A DNA stretch of 64,000 nt from Sphaerospermopsis sp. SIO1G1 (GTDB taxonomy: Bacteria; Cyanobacteriota; Cyanobacteriia; Cyanobacteriales; Nostocaceae): contig JAAHFX010000002.1 of assembly GCA_010672785.1 (NCBI GenBank), positions 718,886 to 782,885 on the forward strand. Reading direction: 5' to 3'. The position numbers and the translations under genes were made by a program. Under the pieces are notes generated by a model, which did not search any database, had not been told where the DNA came from, and worked only from the letters and a program-made list of their open reading frames with translations. Below, one piece after another: positions 9,025 through 15,855 of this stretch (position 1 is its first letter; each line of letters begins with the position of its first letter).

Positions 9025-9747
9025 ATATATGACCTGCTTGACAAAGAGATGAATTAAAATTTGTGTGAGGAGTAGCCTGATAAAAGACGATACAGGTAGT
9101 TAACGGGTTTCTTCTGGGGATATGATATTTCTGCTAACTTGATATTTGCCTATTTCAGCAATTGATAAACTTGCACCTATAGTAGCTTTATCTCATATTT
9201 AATTTTAGGTTGATGTTTCTAGCACGTCACGTTAACTTTGCTACAAATATATTCAATTCTTGAAATACGGATATATAAAGAATGTATTATATTATGTAAT
9301 ACTCTACATCCTCATCATTTGCTAATGAGAATTAAACTTATTTGTTTATAAGTATAAAGTGTTTTAATTTTTATTCACTTATACTTGCATCTTACATCAG
9401 CCCCCCTATCCTATACAATCTAGGAATCAATTTCTTGAGGGTAATTTCCTGAAGTTTGTGAATAAATATTTACATAACTTATTATCATAGCCCTAGGTAG
9501 TTAAGTGAGAATATGATTAAATATTGAAACCTATAAGCAGTCAGCTTTTGGTTGGCAGACAAAGAGAGACAATCTAGAACTTGCCATCTCATTTTTAAAA
9601 AGCGTACTTCTCGTCCATGTAAAACTCAGCCTAAGTCTGCTGGATTTCTAGTTTTTCGTTTTTCTACTTTGCTTTTTTCGACTCAACTTCTTTGAGTTAT
9701 TTTATGTTTTTAGTTTATACTCCAGTCCAAAAAGCTGTATACCTGAT
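9025..9747. other. Non-coding AT-rich region
   Basis: No supported gene in 723 bases. An imperfect inverted repeat (GTATAAAGTG near 9352-9361 with CACTTATAC near 9376-9384) is the only clear structure. The stretch must contain the promoter of the GerMN gene at its left end. I see no tRNA or known RNA motif. Confidence 0.5.
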
Positions 9748-10056
9748 TCAAACTGAACAAGAGTTATCCAAGACTAGTTGATAATGTTCGACTGTAGGGA
9801 AAGGTTCGTAAAAATGATGGAGTAAATTACTCCATTCTTGATATTGTGGTGATTGACGAAAACCAACAGTGTGATCTGTTAACTTATCCCACTTTACAAG
9901 CAATATGTATCTATGGGAATTTTCTAAACAATGTTGAAGTTGATGGGAAATATAACCTGGTATAGAGGCAATAATCTGCGAGGCAGTTTGAAAAGCAACT
10001 TCAAATTCTGAACATAAACCCGGCTTGATATCAAGAATAGCAACTTCTAAGATCAT
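9748..10056 (-). CDS. ABM-domain (antibiotic biosynthesis monooxygenase-like) protein
   Basis: A small ferredoxin-like-fold protein of about 102 aa. The ABM signatures are ILEVAILDIKPGLCSEFEVAFQTASQIIASIPGYISHQL, followed by a HRYILLVKWDKLTDHTVGF.QSPQYQEWSNLLHHFYEP block. Family members include heme-degrading and quinol monooxygenases and many stress proteins of unknown substrate. Two in-frame ATGs exist at 10056 and 10068; the first reading (MILEVAILD) fits the family start. No operon partner is evident, so the substrate cannot be assigned. Confidence 0.85.
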   Translation of the reverse strand: MILEVAILDIKPGLCSEFEVAFQTASQIIASIPGYISHQLQHCLENSHRYILLVKWDKLTDHTVGFRQSPQYQEWSNLLHHFYEPFPTVEHYQLVLDNSCSV

Positions 10057-10309
10057 ATTTAAGATCATAAAATTTAATTACAATATCTGCCCAAAACCTA
10101 ATAGAAAGTAGCATATACTCGCTCGCCAACAATACCATAAACACATACCAAAGTTGGAATCTTAGATCCGAATGCTTTGGGAGATTCTAACTCTACTTAG
10201 GTTGGAGAAATCCTGTTTGTAGTAAGTTGAGTCACCATACAAAGAATCACAGTGCTTCTGGCGCAGTGAATGTTAATGTAACAGTTGTTTAGAGGAGTAG
10301 AGGTAAATA

Positions 10310-11269
10310 ATGGAAAAACGCTCACTTGGCACATCTTCAGTCAAAATTACACCTATTCTAATGGGAACTTGGCAAGCTGGTAAAAGAATGTGGGTAGGAA
10401 TTGAAGATGCAGACTCCATTAAAACCATTCGCGCTGCTTATGAAGCGGGAATTACAACTATAGATACAGCAGAAGTTTATGGTGATGGACATTCTGAACA
10501 AATTGTAGCTGAAGCTTTATCAGATGTACGCGATCGCGTAGAGTATGCCAGCAAAGTTTTTGTCCGCCATCTGAAGTACGAACAAGTCATAGAGGCCTGT
10601 GAACGCTCACTAAAAAATCTTAATACCGATTATATAGACCTTTATCAAATTCATTGGCCATCTGGTTCATTTAATACGGAAATTGTTCCTATTGAGGAAA
10701 CTATGAGCGCTCTCAATAAACTCAAAGAGCAAGGTAAAATTCGCGCTATTGGCGTTTCTAACTTCTCTCGTGAACAACTAGCAGAAGCAGCCCAATATGG
10801 CAGAATTGACAGTTTACAGCCAGCTTACTCTCTATTTTGGCGCAATGTAGAAACTGATACTATGCCCTATTGTGTAGAAAACAATATTTCTATTTTGGCT
10901 TATTCATCCTTAGCACAAGGTTTATTGACAGGTAAATTTAGCTCAGGACATCAGTTTAGCCCAGAAGATAACCGTTCCAAAAATCAATTATTCCAAGGTG
11001 AGAACTTTGAACACGCTCAACAAGCATTAGACAAACTCAGACCTATTGCTGAAAAATATCAATGTAGTTTGGCACAGTTAGCACTAGCATGGCTAATAGC
11101 TCAACCCCAAACCAATGCGATCGCTGGTGCAAGATATCCACAGCAAGCACAAGATAACGCCAAAGCAGGAGAAATCAAACTTACTGCTGAAGATATCAGT
11201 GAAATAGACAAGATCGGCCGCATTGTCACCGACAATTTTGACAACACCGGAATCATGTGGAAGTGGTAA
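10310..11269 (+). CDS. Aldo/keto reductase
   Basis: A 319-aa NADPH-dependent aldo/keto reductase of the AKR superfamily. The catalytic tetrad is visible: Asp in TTIDTAEVYG, Tyr in the same motif, Lys in YASKVFVRH and His in YQIHWPSG. The family block IRAIGVSNFSREQLAEA and the cofactor-binding C-terminal part (GARYPQQAQDNAKAGEIKL) are also present. The start ATG has a good Shine-Dalgarno (AGAGGTAA, 10297-10304). The substrate is not predictable; members reduce aldehydes, ketones or quinones. A 6-bp inverted repeat (GAATCT...AGATTC) lies in its leader near 10160-10190. Confidence 0.92.
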   Translation: MEKRSLGTSSVKITPILMGTWQAGKRMWVGIEDADSIKTIRAAYEAGITTIDTAEVYGDGHSEQIVAEALSDVRDRVEYASKVFVRHLKYEQVIEACERSLKNLNTDYIDLYQIHWPSGSFNTEIVPIEETMSALNKLKEQGKIRAIGVSNFSREQLAEAAQYGRIDSLQPAYSLFWRNVETDTMPYCVENNISILAYSSLAQGLLTGKFSSGHQFSPEDNRSKNQLFQGENFEHAQQALDKLRPIAEKYQCSLAQLALAWLIAQPQTNAIAGARYPQQAQDNAKAGEIKLTAEDISEIDKIGRIVTDNFDNTGIMWKW

Positions 11270-11413
11270 TAACTGAAAACTGAAAACTGATAACTGAAAT
11301 GACAACTGTTTCTAAATGAAACAAAAGATAAAGTTTAGTAAATAAGTCATTGCATGATTTTTTGAAGATGCTATATTAACTTCATAAGGACACAGAGAAA
11401 AAACGACCGGGTA

Positions 11414-11587
11414 ATGACTACAGTGTCCTCCGTCAGAAGCCCAAACAAGAGTTAGCATAAAACTATAAAAGTGGTATCCGACTATGTGTATGTAGTCGCA
11501 CCAAATCCCGGAGCGGAAAAACAGGAAAATGCTAAACTTGTCGAATTAGTACAAACCTTAGTTATTTGTCTTCAATTACTTACTTAG
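11414..11587 (+). pseudogene. Small ORF interrupted by an in-frame amber codon
   Basis: From the ATG at 11414 the frame reads MTTVSSVRSPNKS, then TAG at 11453-11455, then continues in the same frame through KTIKVVSDYVYVVAPNPGAE and QENAKLVELVQTLVICLQLL to a TAG at 11585-11587. The second half has protein-like composition and is followed 31 bases later by a strong intrinsic terminator, as expected of a real transcript. I do not recognise the family. It may be a small gene killed by a nonsense mutation, or the real product may start at the GTG at 11471 (38 aa). A non-coding RNA is a third possibility. Confidence 0.4.
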
Positions 11588-11618
11588 TCTAAAAATTTGA
11601 AATTTCAGAAATCGCTAT

Positions 11619-11645
11619 AACCTGATCACCTTTGATCAGGTTTTT
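11619..11645 (+). terminator. Intrinsic terminator
   Basis: A perfect 10-bp stem (AACCTGATCA / TGATCAGGTT) with a CCTT loop runs into TTT. It ends a plus-strand transcript, presumably that of the small ORF at 11414-11587 or of the aldo/keto reductase upstream. Confidence 0.8.
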
Positions 11646-11723
11646 AGGTGTTTATAGAGATTTGTAAGCTGTTGTGTATTTATAGCTATAGTCACCAAGA
11701 TTAGGACATAAAAATCATAAATT

Positions 11724-11752
11724 TGTAGGGGTTTAGCACTCCTAAACCCTTA
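11724..11752 (+). repeat. REP-like palindrome (GGGTTTAGCA...TAAACCC)
   Basis: GGGGTTTAG and CTAAACCCTT form a hairpin around CACTC. The same palindrome with loop variation flanks the RAYT transposase gene at 24327-24366 and 25083-25128. Confidence 0.7.
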
Positions 11753-11874
11753 CCAATCTCGACAATTAAAGGCTATCTAATTTCCTAAGCAACCTGGCTA
11801 CAGCTACAGTTTATATCAGTCTGGCGGGCAAGATGCTCATGACACTGGAAAGCACTATAAGCTTTCAACTTTCC

Positions 11875-11922
11875 CCCCGCACCCTGCACCCCGCACCCTG
11901 CACCCCGCACCCTGCACCCTGC
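11875..11922 (+). repeat. C-rich CACCCTG/CACCCCG heptamer array
   Basis: About seven tandem CACCCYG units upstream of the hydrolase stop codon. A similar short array occurs at about 61640-61670. Confidence 0.8.
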
Positions 11923-11943
11923 AAAAAAGCCCTCTACCTCTTC

Positions 11944-12861
11944 TCACCCATTACTGAAAGACAAAACCCAGTCTCGGAATAAAGGGTTTACTTGATCTGG
12001 GGCTTCATCATGGGGACAATGGCCAGCGTTGATAAAATGTTCTGTTAATTGAGGATAATATTGATGGAATTTTTGAGAACGTTCTCTTGCTTTGATCCAA
12101 GGATCTCTTTCTCCCCATAATAGTAATAAAGGACAAGTTAATTTTGTGAGCAGCACATCCACCTTTTCCCCTTGGGGAGTGCTAAAAACAGATAGAAAGA
12201 CATCTAAAGCACCTTGATCAAAAGCTGGACGTTGAATTTCTCGGACTAATTGATCTGTAATTGCAGTTTGATCTAAATACACCTTTTGTAAGGTACGACG
12301 AATTACCCAACGTTGACGCAAATATTGGAATAATAAAGTTTGAAATAAGCGCTGTTGAAAAGTCCATTTAAAAGTTTTAGCAATGAGTTTCTGTATGAAG
12401 TTTTGTGAAGGTTGAATTTGTGTTTTGGCTGTTTCTGGTTGAGAAAATGGCCCTGCACTATTAAGTAATACTACTCCAGCAACAAGATCCGGATATTCTG
12501 CACCCACACACAAACAAGCATAACCACCCAAGGAGTTACCCGCTACAACAGTGTTTTCTCCAATTACTTCACTGATAAAATCTCGCAGTTGTTCTTTCCA
12601 TAGTTCACCACTGTACTCTAATTTTGGTTTTGCTGATCTACCAAAGCCTAAAAGGTCGATAGCGAATACTTGAAAGTCTTGACAGAGTTGATCAATGTTT
12701 TTGCGCCAATGATCTGTAGAAGCTCCAAACCCATGTACTAACAGTAATGATGGACGTTGGAGATGTTTCTCTCCTGCTTTGACGTAGTAGATGTTATGTC
12801 CTCTCCATTCCCAATATAGTCCAGGTTTTGGAGTGCTTGGGGTGACTATAGCTGTCTGCAT
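11944..12861 (-). CDS. Alpha/beta-fold hydrolase
   Basis: A 305-aa hydrolase of the epoxide hydrolase/haloalkane dehalogenase-like alpha/beta family common in cyanobacteria. The oxyanion motif LLVHGFGAS..HWR, the nucleophile elbow AGNSLGGYACL (Ser nucleophile), the acid Asp in LLLWGERDPWI and the His in NAGHCPHDEAPDQVN make a complete triad. There is no signal peptide, so it is cytoplasmic. Plant relatives with the same block order include pheophytinase-like enzymes, but the substrate here cannot be fixed. It is transcribed alone, with repeats on both sides. Confidence 0.88.
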   Translation of the reverse strand: MQTAIVTPSTPKPGLYWEWRGHNIYYVKAGEKHLQRPSLLLVHGFGASTDHWRKNIDQLCQDFQVFAIDLLGFGRSAKPKLEYSGELWKEQLRDFISEVIGENTVVAGNSLGGYACLCVGAEYPDLVAGVVLLNSAGPFSQPETAKTQIQPSQNFIQKLIAKTFKWTFQQRLFQTLLFQYLRQRWVIRRTLQKVYLDQTAITDQLVREIQRPAFDQGALDVFLSVFSTPQGEKVDVLLTKLTCPLLLLWGERDPWIKARERSQKFHQYYPQLTEHFINAGHCPHDEAPDQVNPLFRDWVLSFSNG

Positions 12862-13012
12862 ATCAGGATCAATGTTAAGTATTGTTAATAATTTTAGATT
12901 AGCAGTCTCATTAGTTATTGGGTAGGGGTAACAAACTATGAAGAGATGAAGAACAGGAAGTATGGTGCTACCCGCAAGTTAAAAGTCATATAGGTTGCTT
13001 TCATTTTTCAAT

Positions 13013-13119
13013 TACAGCAGATTTCGTTGCTACGAGGTACAAATCATAATCATGAAACTCTTGTGGGGTGGGCATCTTGCCCGCCAAAAACGTACCTCAT
13101 TACACCGGAAAGTGCTGTA
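13013..13119 (+). repeat. Palindromic intergenic element, copy 2
   Basis: Runs from TACAGCAGATTTCG through GAGGTAC, GGGTGGGCATCTTGCCC and GTACCTCAT to AGTGCTGTA. It is the reverse complement of 8159-8264 and is related to 63215-63322; a partial copy lies at 11818-11863. Confidence 0.75.
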
Positions 13120-13170
13120 TGTCCTAACCTAATTATGTACTGCTGTACCAGAAAGTTTTCAAGGTTTTAA

Positions 13171-13255
13171 GACTTAGGCATTTTTAGGAAATGTCTGGTT
13201 TGGAGATTGCTTCCTTGCGTCGCAATGACAGTATTTGAAGTAGGTTTGGTGTAAG
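13171..13255 (-). repeat. Dispersed element with GACTTAGGCA end
   Basis: Bases 13210-13245 (GCTTCCTTGCGTCGCAATGA and the following AGTATTTGAAGTAGGTTT) are closely matched in reverse complement at about 63847-63888. Both copies start next to a GACTTAGGCA end and finish near a GTAAGT sequence. Confidence 0.65.
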
Positions 13256-13496
13256 TATTGGGTTTTTTTGGGAGATATGATGATGCTAAAAAATTGGGTT
13301 TTTCGTAGATACCGAACCCGAATTATTCGCAGAAACCGAAAATATTTATCAGCGACAATAATTGGTACGGCAATTATCATTTCTAAAGTGATAAAAACCG
13401 AATTTACAGTTTTTTTAAATCTCCCTATGATGATAATCAAAGAGTTGAACAAAGAACTCAATTCAAACACAACTAACAATATAGAGGTAAAAGTAT

Positions 13497-13946
13497 ATGA
13501 CACTCATTCGTTACAACCCCTGGAAAGAAATTGACACTCTTGAAAGTCGTGTAAATCGTTTATTTGAAGATTTTGTACCAGCTACTTTAAAAGAACTGAA
13601 TCAATTAAATAACAATGGCAGAATTCCTGCTGCGGAAATGACTGAGACTGAGGATGCGGTAATTCTCAAACTGGAAATTCCTGGTATGGAAGCTAAAGAT
13701 TTAGATATTCAAGTCACTGAAGATTCTGTGTCTATTAGTGGAGAACGGAAGTTACAACACAATGCAGACGATAAAACCAAAACCAAAAGTGAGTTTTATT
13801 ATGGTCAATTCCAACGGGTAATTCCTTTACCTGTAGCTATCGAAAATACCAAAGTTACTGCTGACTACAAGGATGGTATTTTACATCTGAATCTACCTAA
13901 GTTAGTGGAAGAAAAAAATAAGGTTGTCAAAGTCAATATTGGCTAA
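13497..13946 (+). CDS. Small heat shock protein, Hsp20/alpha-crystallin family
   Basis: A 149-aa ATP-independent chaperone that holds unfolding proteins. It has the cyanobacterial class A start MTLIRYNPWKEIDTLESRVN, the alpha-crystallin domain from about residue 40 (PAAEMTETEDAVILKLEIPGM to YKDGILHLNLPKL), the A-x-x-x-G-V/I-L pattern as DYKDGILHLNLPK, and a C-terminal VVKVNI tail resembling the I-x-I anchor. The Shine-Dalgarno AGAGGTAA precedes the ATG. A hairpin terminator follows. Heat induction is expected; I did not find a CIRCE element. Confidence 0.95.
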   Translation: MTLIRYNPWKEIDTLESRVNRLFEDFVPATLKELNQLNNNGRIPAAEMTETEDAVILKLEIPGMEAKDLDIQVTEDSVSISGERKLQHNADDKTKTKSEFYYGQFQRVIPLPVAIENTKVTADYKDGILHLNLPKLVEEKNKVVKVNIG

Positions 13947-13990
13947 TATTGATGTTCATTTCTTAGTAGTAGTTTAATGTTTCCTGGTTA

Positions 13991-14024
13991 GCCTAGTTGT
14001 TAAATACAACTGGGCTATTTTATT
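13991..14024 (+). terminator. Intrinsic terminator of hsp20
   Basis: An 11-bp stem (AGCCTAGTTGT / ACAACTGGGCT, one T-G wobble) around TAAAT is followed by ATTTTATT. It sits between convergent hsp20 and the phosphatase gene. Confidence 0.75.
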
Positions 14025-14685
14025 GATTTAAACATCCTCTGCGAGTTTCACCTTGCTGGCTAGCTTGCCAAATTTCGCCGCTATTTACATCTAAACAAGT
14101 TAACCAACCAGAACCATCTACCCAGGTATCTATACAAATAGCAAAACCTAAATTACGAGGCAAACCACTGGTTTGAACTGTATGTCCACAGATCATTGTT
14201 TTACCAGAATAATGAGGTAAAGATTCTTCAAAACCTCCCCACATGAGCATATATTCTGGTTGTTGATTTAATGGTAAATTTGGATCTACACTGGCATGAA
14301 CAAATAAATGTGTTTCTGTTTCCCAGAAGTTGATGCAACTATTCTCCAAAAAGTCCCAATGTGATTTTGGAATATCCATCAAACTTTGTTTTTTGGAGTA
14401 GGAAGCAAGAGTTTTGTCACCTCTGGAACGGCGCCAATATTTTTCTGCTATACTACTGTTTCTAGCTCGCAGCATCATCTGTTCATGGTTGCCTTTTAAA
14501 GCTATCAGTTGCCCAGAGTGATGTAGTTTGAGTAAAATTTCTAATACACCTTTGCTATCTGGGCCTTTGTCTACATAATCACCTAAAGTAATAATTTTAT
14601 CTTCTGGTTGAGGTTGTACTGTGTTCAGCAGAATTTCTAAGGCCGTAGAGCAACCGTGTATATCACCAATAGCTAAAATTCTCAT
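14020..14685 (-). CDS. Calcineurin-like metallophosphoesterase (serine/threonine phosphatase type)
   Basis: The protein has the PPP-family metal-binding motifs in order: GDIHG (residues 7-11 from the chosen start), GDYVDKG, GNHEQM, and later histidines in VHASVDP and CGHT. It is about 221 aa from the ATG at 14683-14685 (MRILAIGDIHG); an in-frame start nine codons upstream would run into the divergent aroE gene. Family members are bacterial PrpA/PrpB-type phosphatases or diadenosine tetraphosphatases. The target is unknown. Its start lies 15 bases from that of aroE, so the two promoters must overlap the opposite gene. Confidence 0.9.
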   Translation of the reverse strand: MRILAIGDIHGCSTALEILLNTVQPQPEDKIITLGDYVDKGPDSKGVLEILLKLHHSGQLIALKGNHEQMMLRARNSSIAEKYWRRSRGDKTLASYSKKQSLMDIPKSHWDFLENSCINFWETETHLFVHASVDPNLPLNQQPEYMLMWGGFEESLPHYSGKTMICGHTVQTSGLPRNLGFAICIDTWVDGSGWLTCLDVNSGEIWQASQQGETRRGCLNQ

Positions 14686-14700
14686 ATTTTTACGTTGATC

Positions 14701-15603
14701 ATGAATTCTCAAAATAATAATTATTGTCTACAAATTACTGGAAAATCTAAATTACTGGGAGTTATTGGCTATCCTGTAGAACATTCCCTTTCACCTGTAA
14801 TGCACAATGCAGCATTGAGTATGTTAGGTTTGGATTATGTTTATTTACCATTTCCCATTGCACCAGAAAATTTGGAAGTTGCGATCGCCGGTTTTGCTGC
14901 GGTGAATGTGGTAGGTTTTAGTGTCACAATTCCTCATAAACAAGCAATCATACCTTTTTTATCAGAAATTTCTCCCATTGCACAAGCTATCGGTGCAGTT
15001 AATACTGTGACTCGTCAAGGTGATCAGTGGGTAGGAACAAATACTGATGTGGAAGGTTTTGTTGCTCCTTTACAAACTACCTTTCAACAAAGTTGGAATC
15101 AGAAGCAAGCGGTAATTTTAGGTAATGGTGGTGCTGCGAGGGCGGTTGTTGCTGGTTGTATTCAACTTGGTTTAGCTGAGGTTCATGTAGTAGGAAGAAA
15201 TATAGAAAAGTTACAAAATTTTCAGCAAAGTTGGCAAAATTCATCCTTTGCAAATAAGTTTCCAGTTCATGGTTGGGAAGAGTTACCAAATCTTATTCCT
15301 CAAACTGACTTGTTAGTGAATACTACTCCTGTGGGAATGTATCCTCATATAGATGCGTCTCCTTTAAATGCAGAGGAAATAGGAAAATTACCCGACAATG
15401 CGATCGCCTACGATTTAATTTACACCCCCAAACCCACAAAGTTTTTACACCTAGCACAACAACAAGGTGCTATTACTATTGATGGTTTAGAAATGCTGAT
15501 TCAACAAGGTGTTGCAGCATTAAAAATCTGGTTACAAAGGGATGATATCCCAGTTGCTCAAATGCGCCAAGCGCTACAACACCATTTAGGAATAAATAAG
15601 TGA
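14701..15603 (+). CDS. aroE: Shikimate dehydrogenase
   Basis: AroE reduces 3-dehydroshikimate to shikimate with NADPH in aromatic amino acid synthesis. The product has the substrate motif GYPVEHSLSPVMHNAA, the catalytic Lys in GFSVTIPHKQAI, the Asn/Asp pair in AVNTV and NTDVEGF, the dinucleotide-binding GNGGAARAVV and NTTPVGM, ending in EMLIQQGVAALKIW. I place the start at the ATG at 14701 (300 aa); a TTG two codons upstream is also open. The start lies 15 bases from the divergent phosphatase gene. Confidence 0.96.
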   Translation: MNSQNNNYCLQITGKSKLLGVIGYPVEHSLSPVMHNAALSMLGLDYVYLPFPIAPENLEVAIAGFAAVNVVGFSVTIPHKQAIIPFLSEISPIAQAIGAVNTVTRQGDQWVGTNTDVEGFVAPLQTTFQQSWNQKQAVILGNGGAARAVVAGCIQLGLAEVHVVGRNIEKLQNFQQSWQNSSFANKFPVHGWEELPNLIPQTDLLVNTTPVGMYPHIDASPLNAEEIGKLPDNAIAYDLIYTPKPTKFLHLAQQQGAITIDGLEMLIQQGVAALKIWLQRDDIPVAQMRQALQHHLGINK

Positions 15604-15616
15604 TTGGTGATTGGTT

Positions 15617-15848
15617 AACAGTGAACAGTGAACAGTGAACAGTGAACAGTGACAACTGATAACTGACAACTGATAACTGATAACTGATAACTGATAACTG
15701 ATAACTGATAACTGATAACTGATAACTGATAACTGATAACTAATAACTGATAACTGATAACTGATAACTGATAACTGATAACTGATAACTGATAACTGAT
15801 AACTGATAACTGATAACTGATAACTGATAACTGATAACTGATAACTGA
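15617..15848 (+). repeat. Long heptamer tandem array (AACAGTG then TAACTGA)
   Basis: Five AACAGTG units pass into about 27 TAACTGA units with very few substitutions (CAACTGA and TAACTAA variants). It fills the gap between convergent aroE and the large minus-strand gene. Related shorter arrays occur at 5127-5171 and, reverse-complemented, at 35371-35440. Confidence 0.95.
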
Positions 15849-15855
15849 AACTCTC

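Larger units (their letters stand above)
11270..11943. other. Intergenic region with a small broken ORF, terminator and repeats
   Basis: The 674 bases hold an interrupted small reading frame (11414-11587), a strong hairpin terminator (11619-11645), a REP-like palindrome (11724-11752), a partial palindromic element (11818-11863) and a C-rich heptamer array (11875-11922). No other gene is supported. Confidence 0.65.
12862..13496. other. Intergenic region upstream of hsp20
   Basis: 635 bases without a supported gene; open frames on both strands here overlap and look fortuitous. It contains palindromic element copy 2 (13013-13119) and a GACTTAGGCA-type element (13171-13255). The final 200 bases are the AT-rich leader of hsp20. 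Confidence 0.6.

Noticed and set aside
13174..13534. Overlapping open frames on both strands upstream of hsp20
   Set aside because: No ribosome site or family features, and they overlap each other, a dispersed repeat and the hsp20 start; I treat the region as leader sequence.
15617..15848. Possible CRISPR array
   Set aside because: The units are contiguous heptamers with no unique spacers, so it is a simple tandem repeat.
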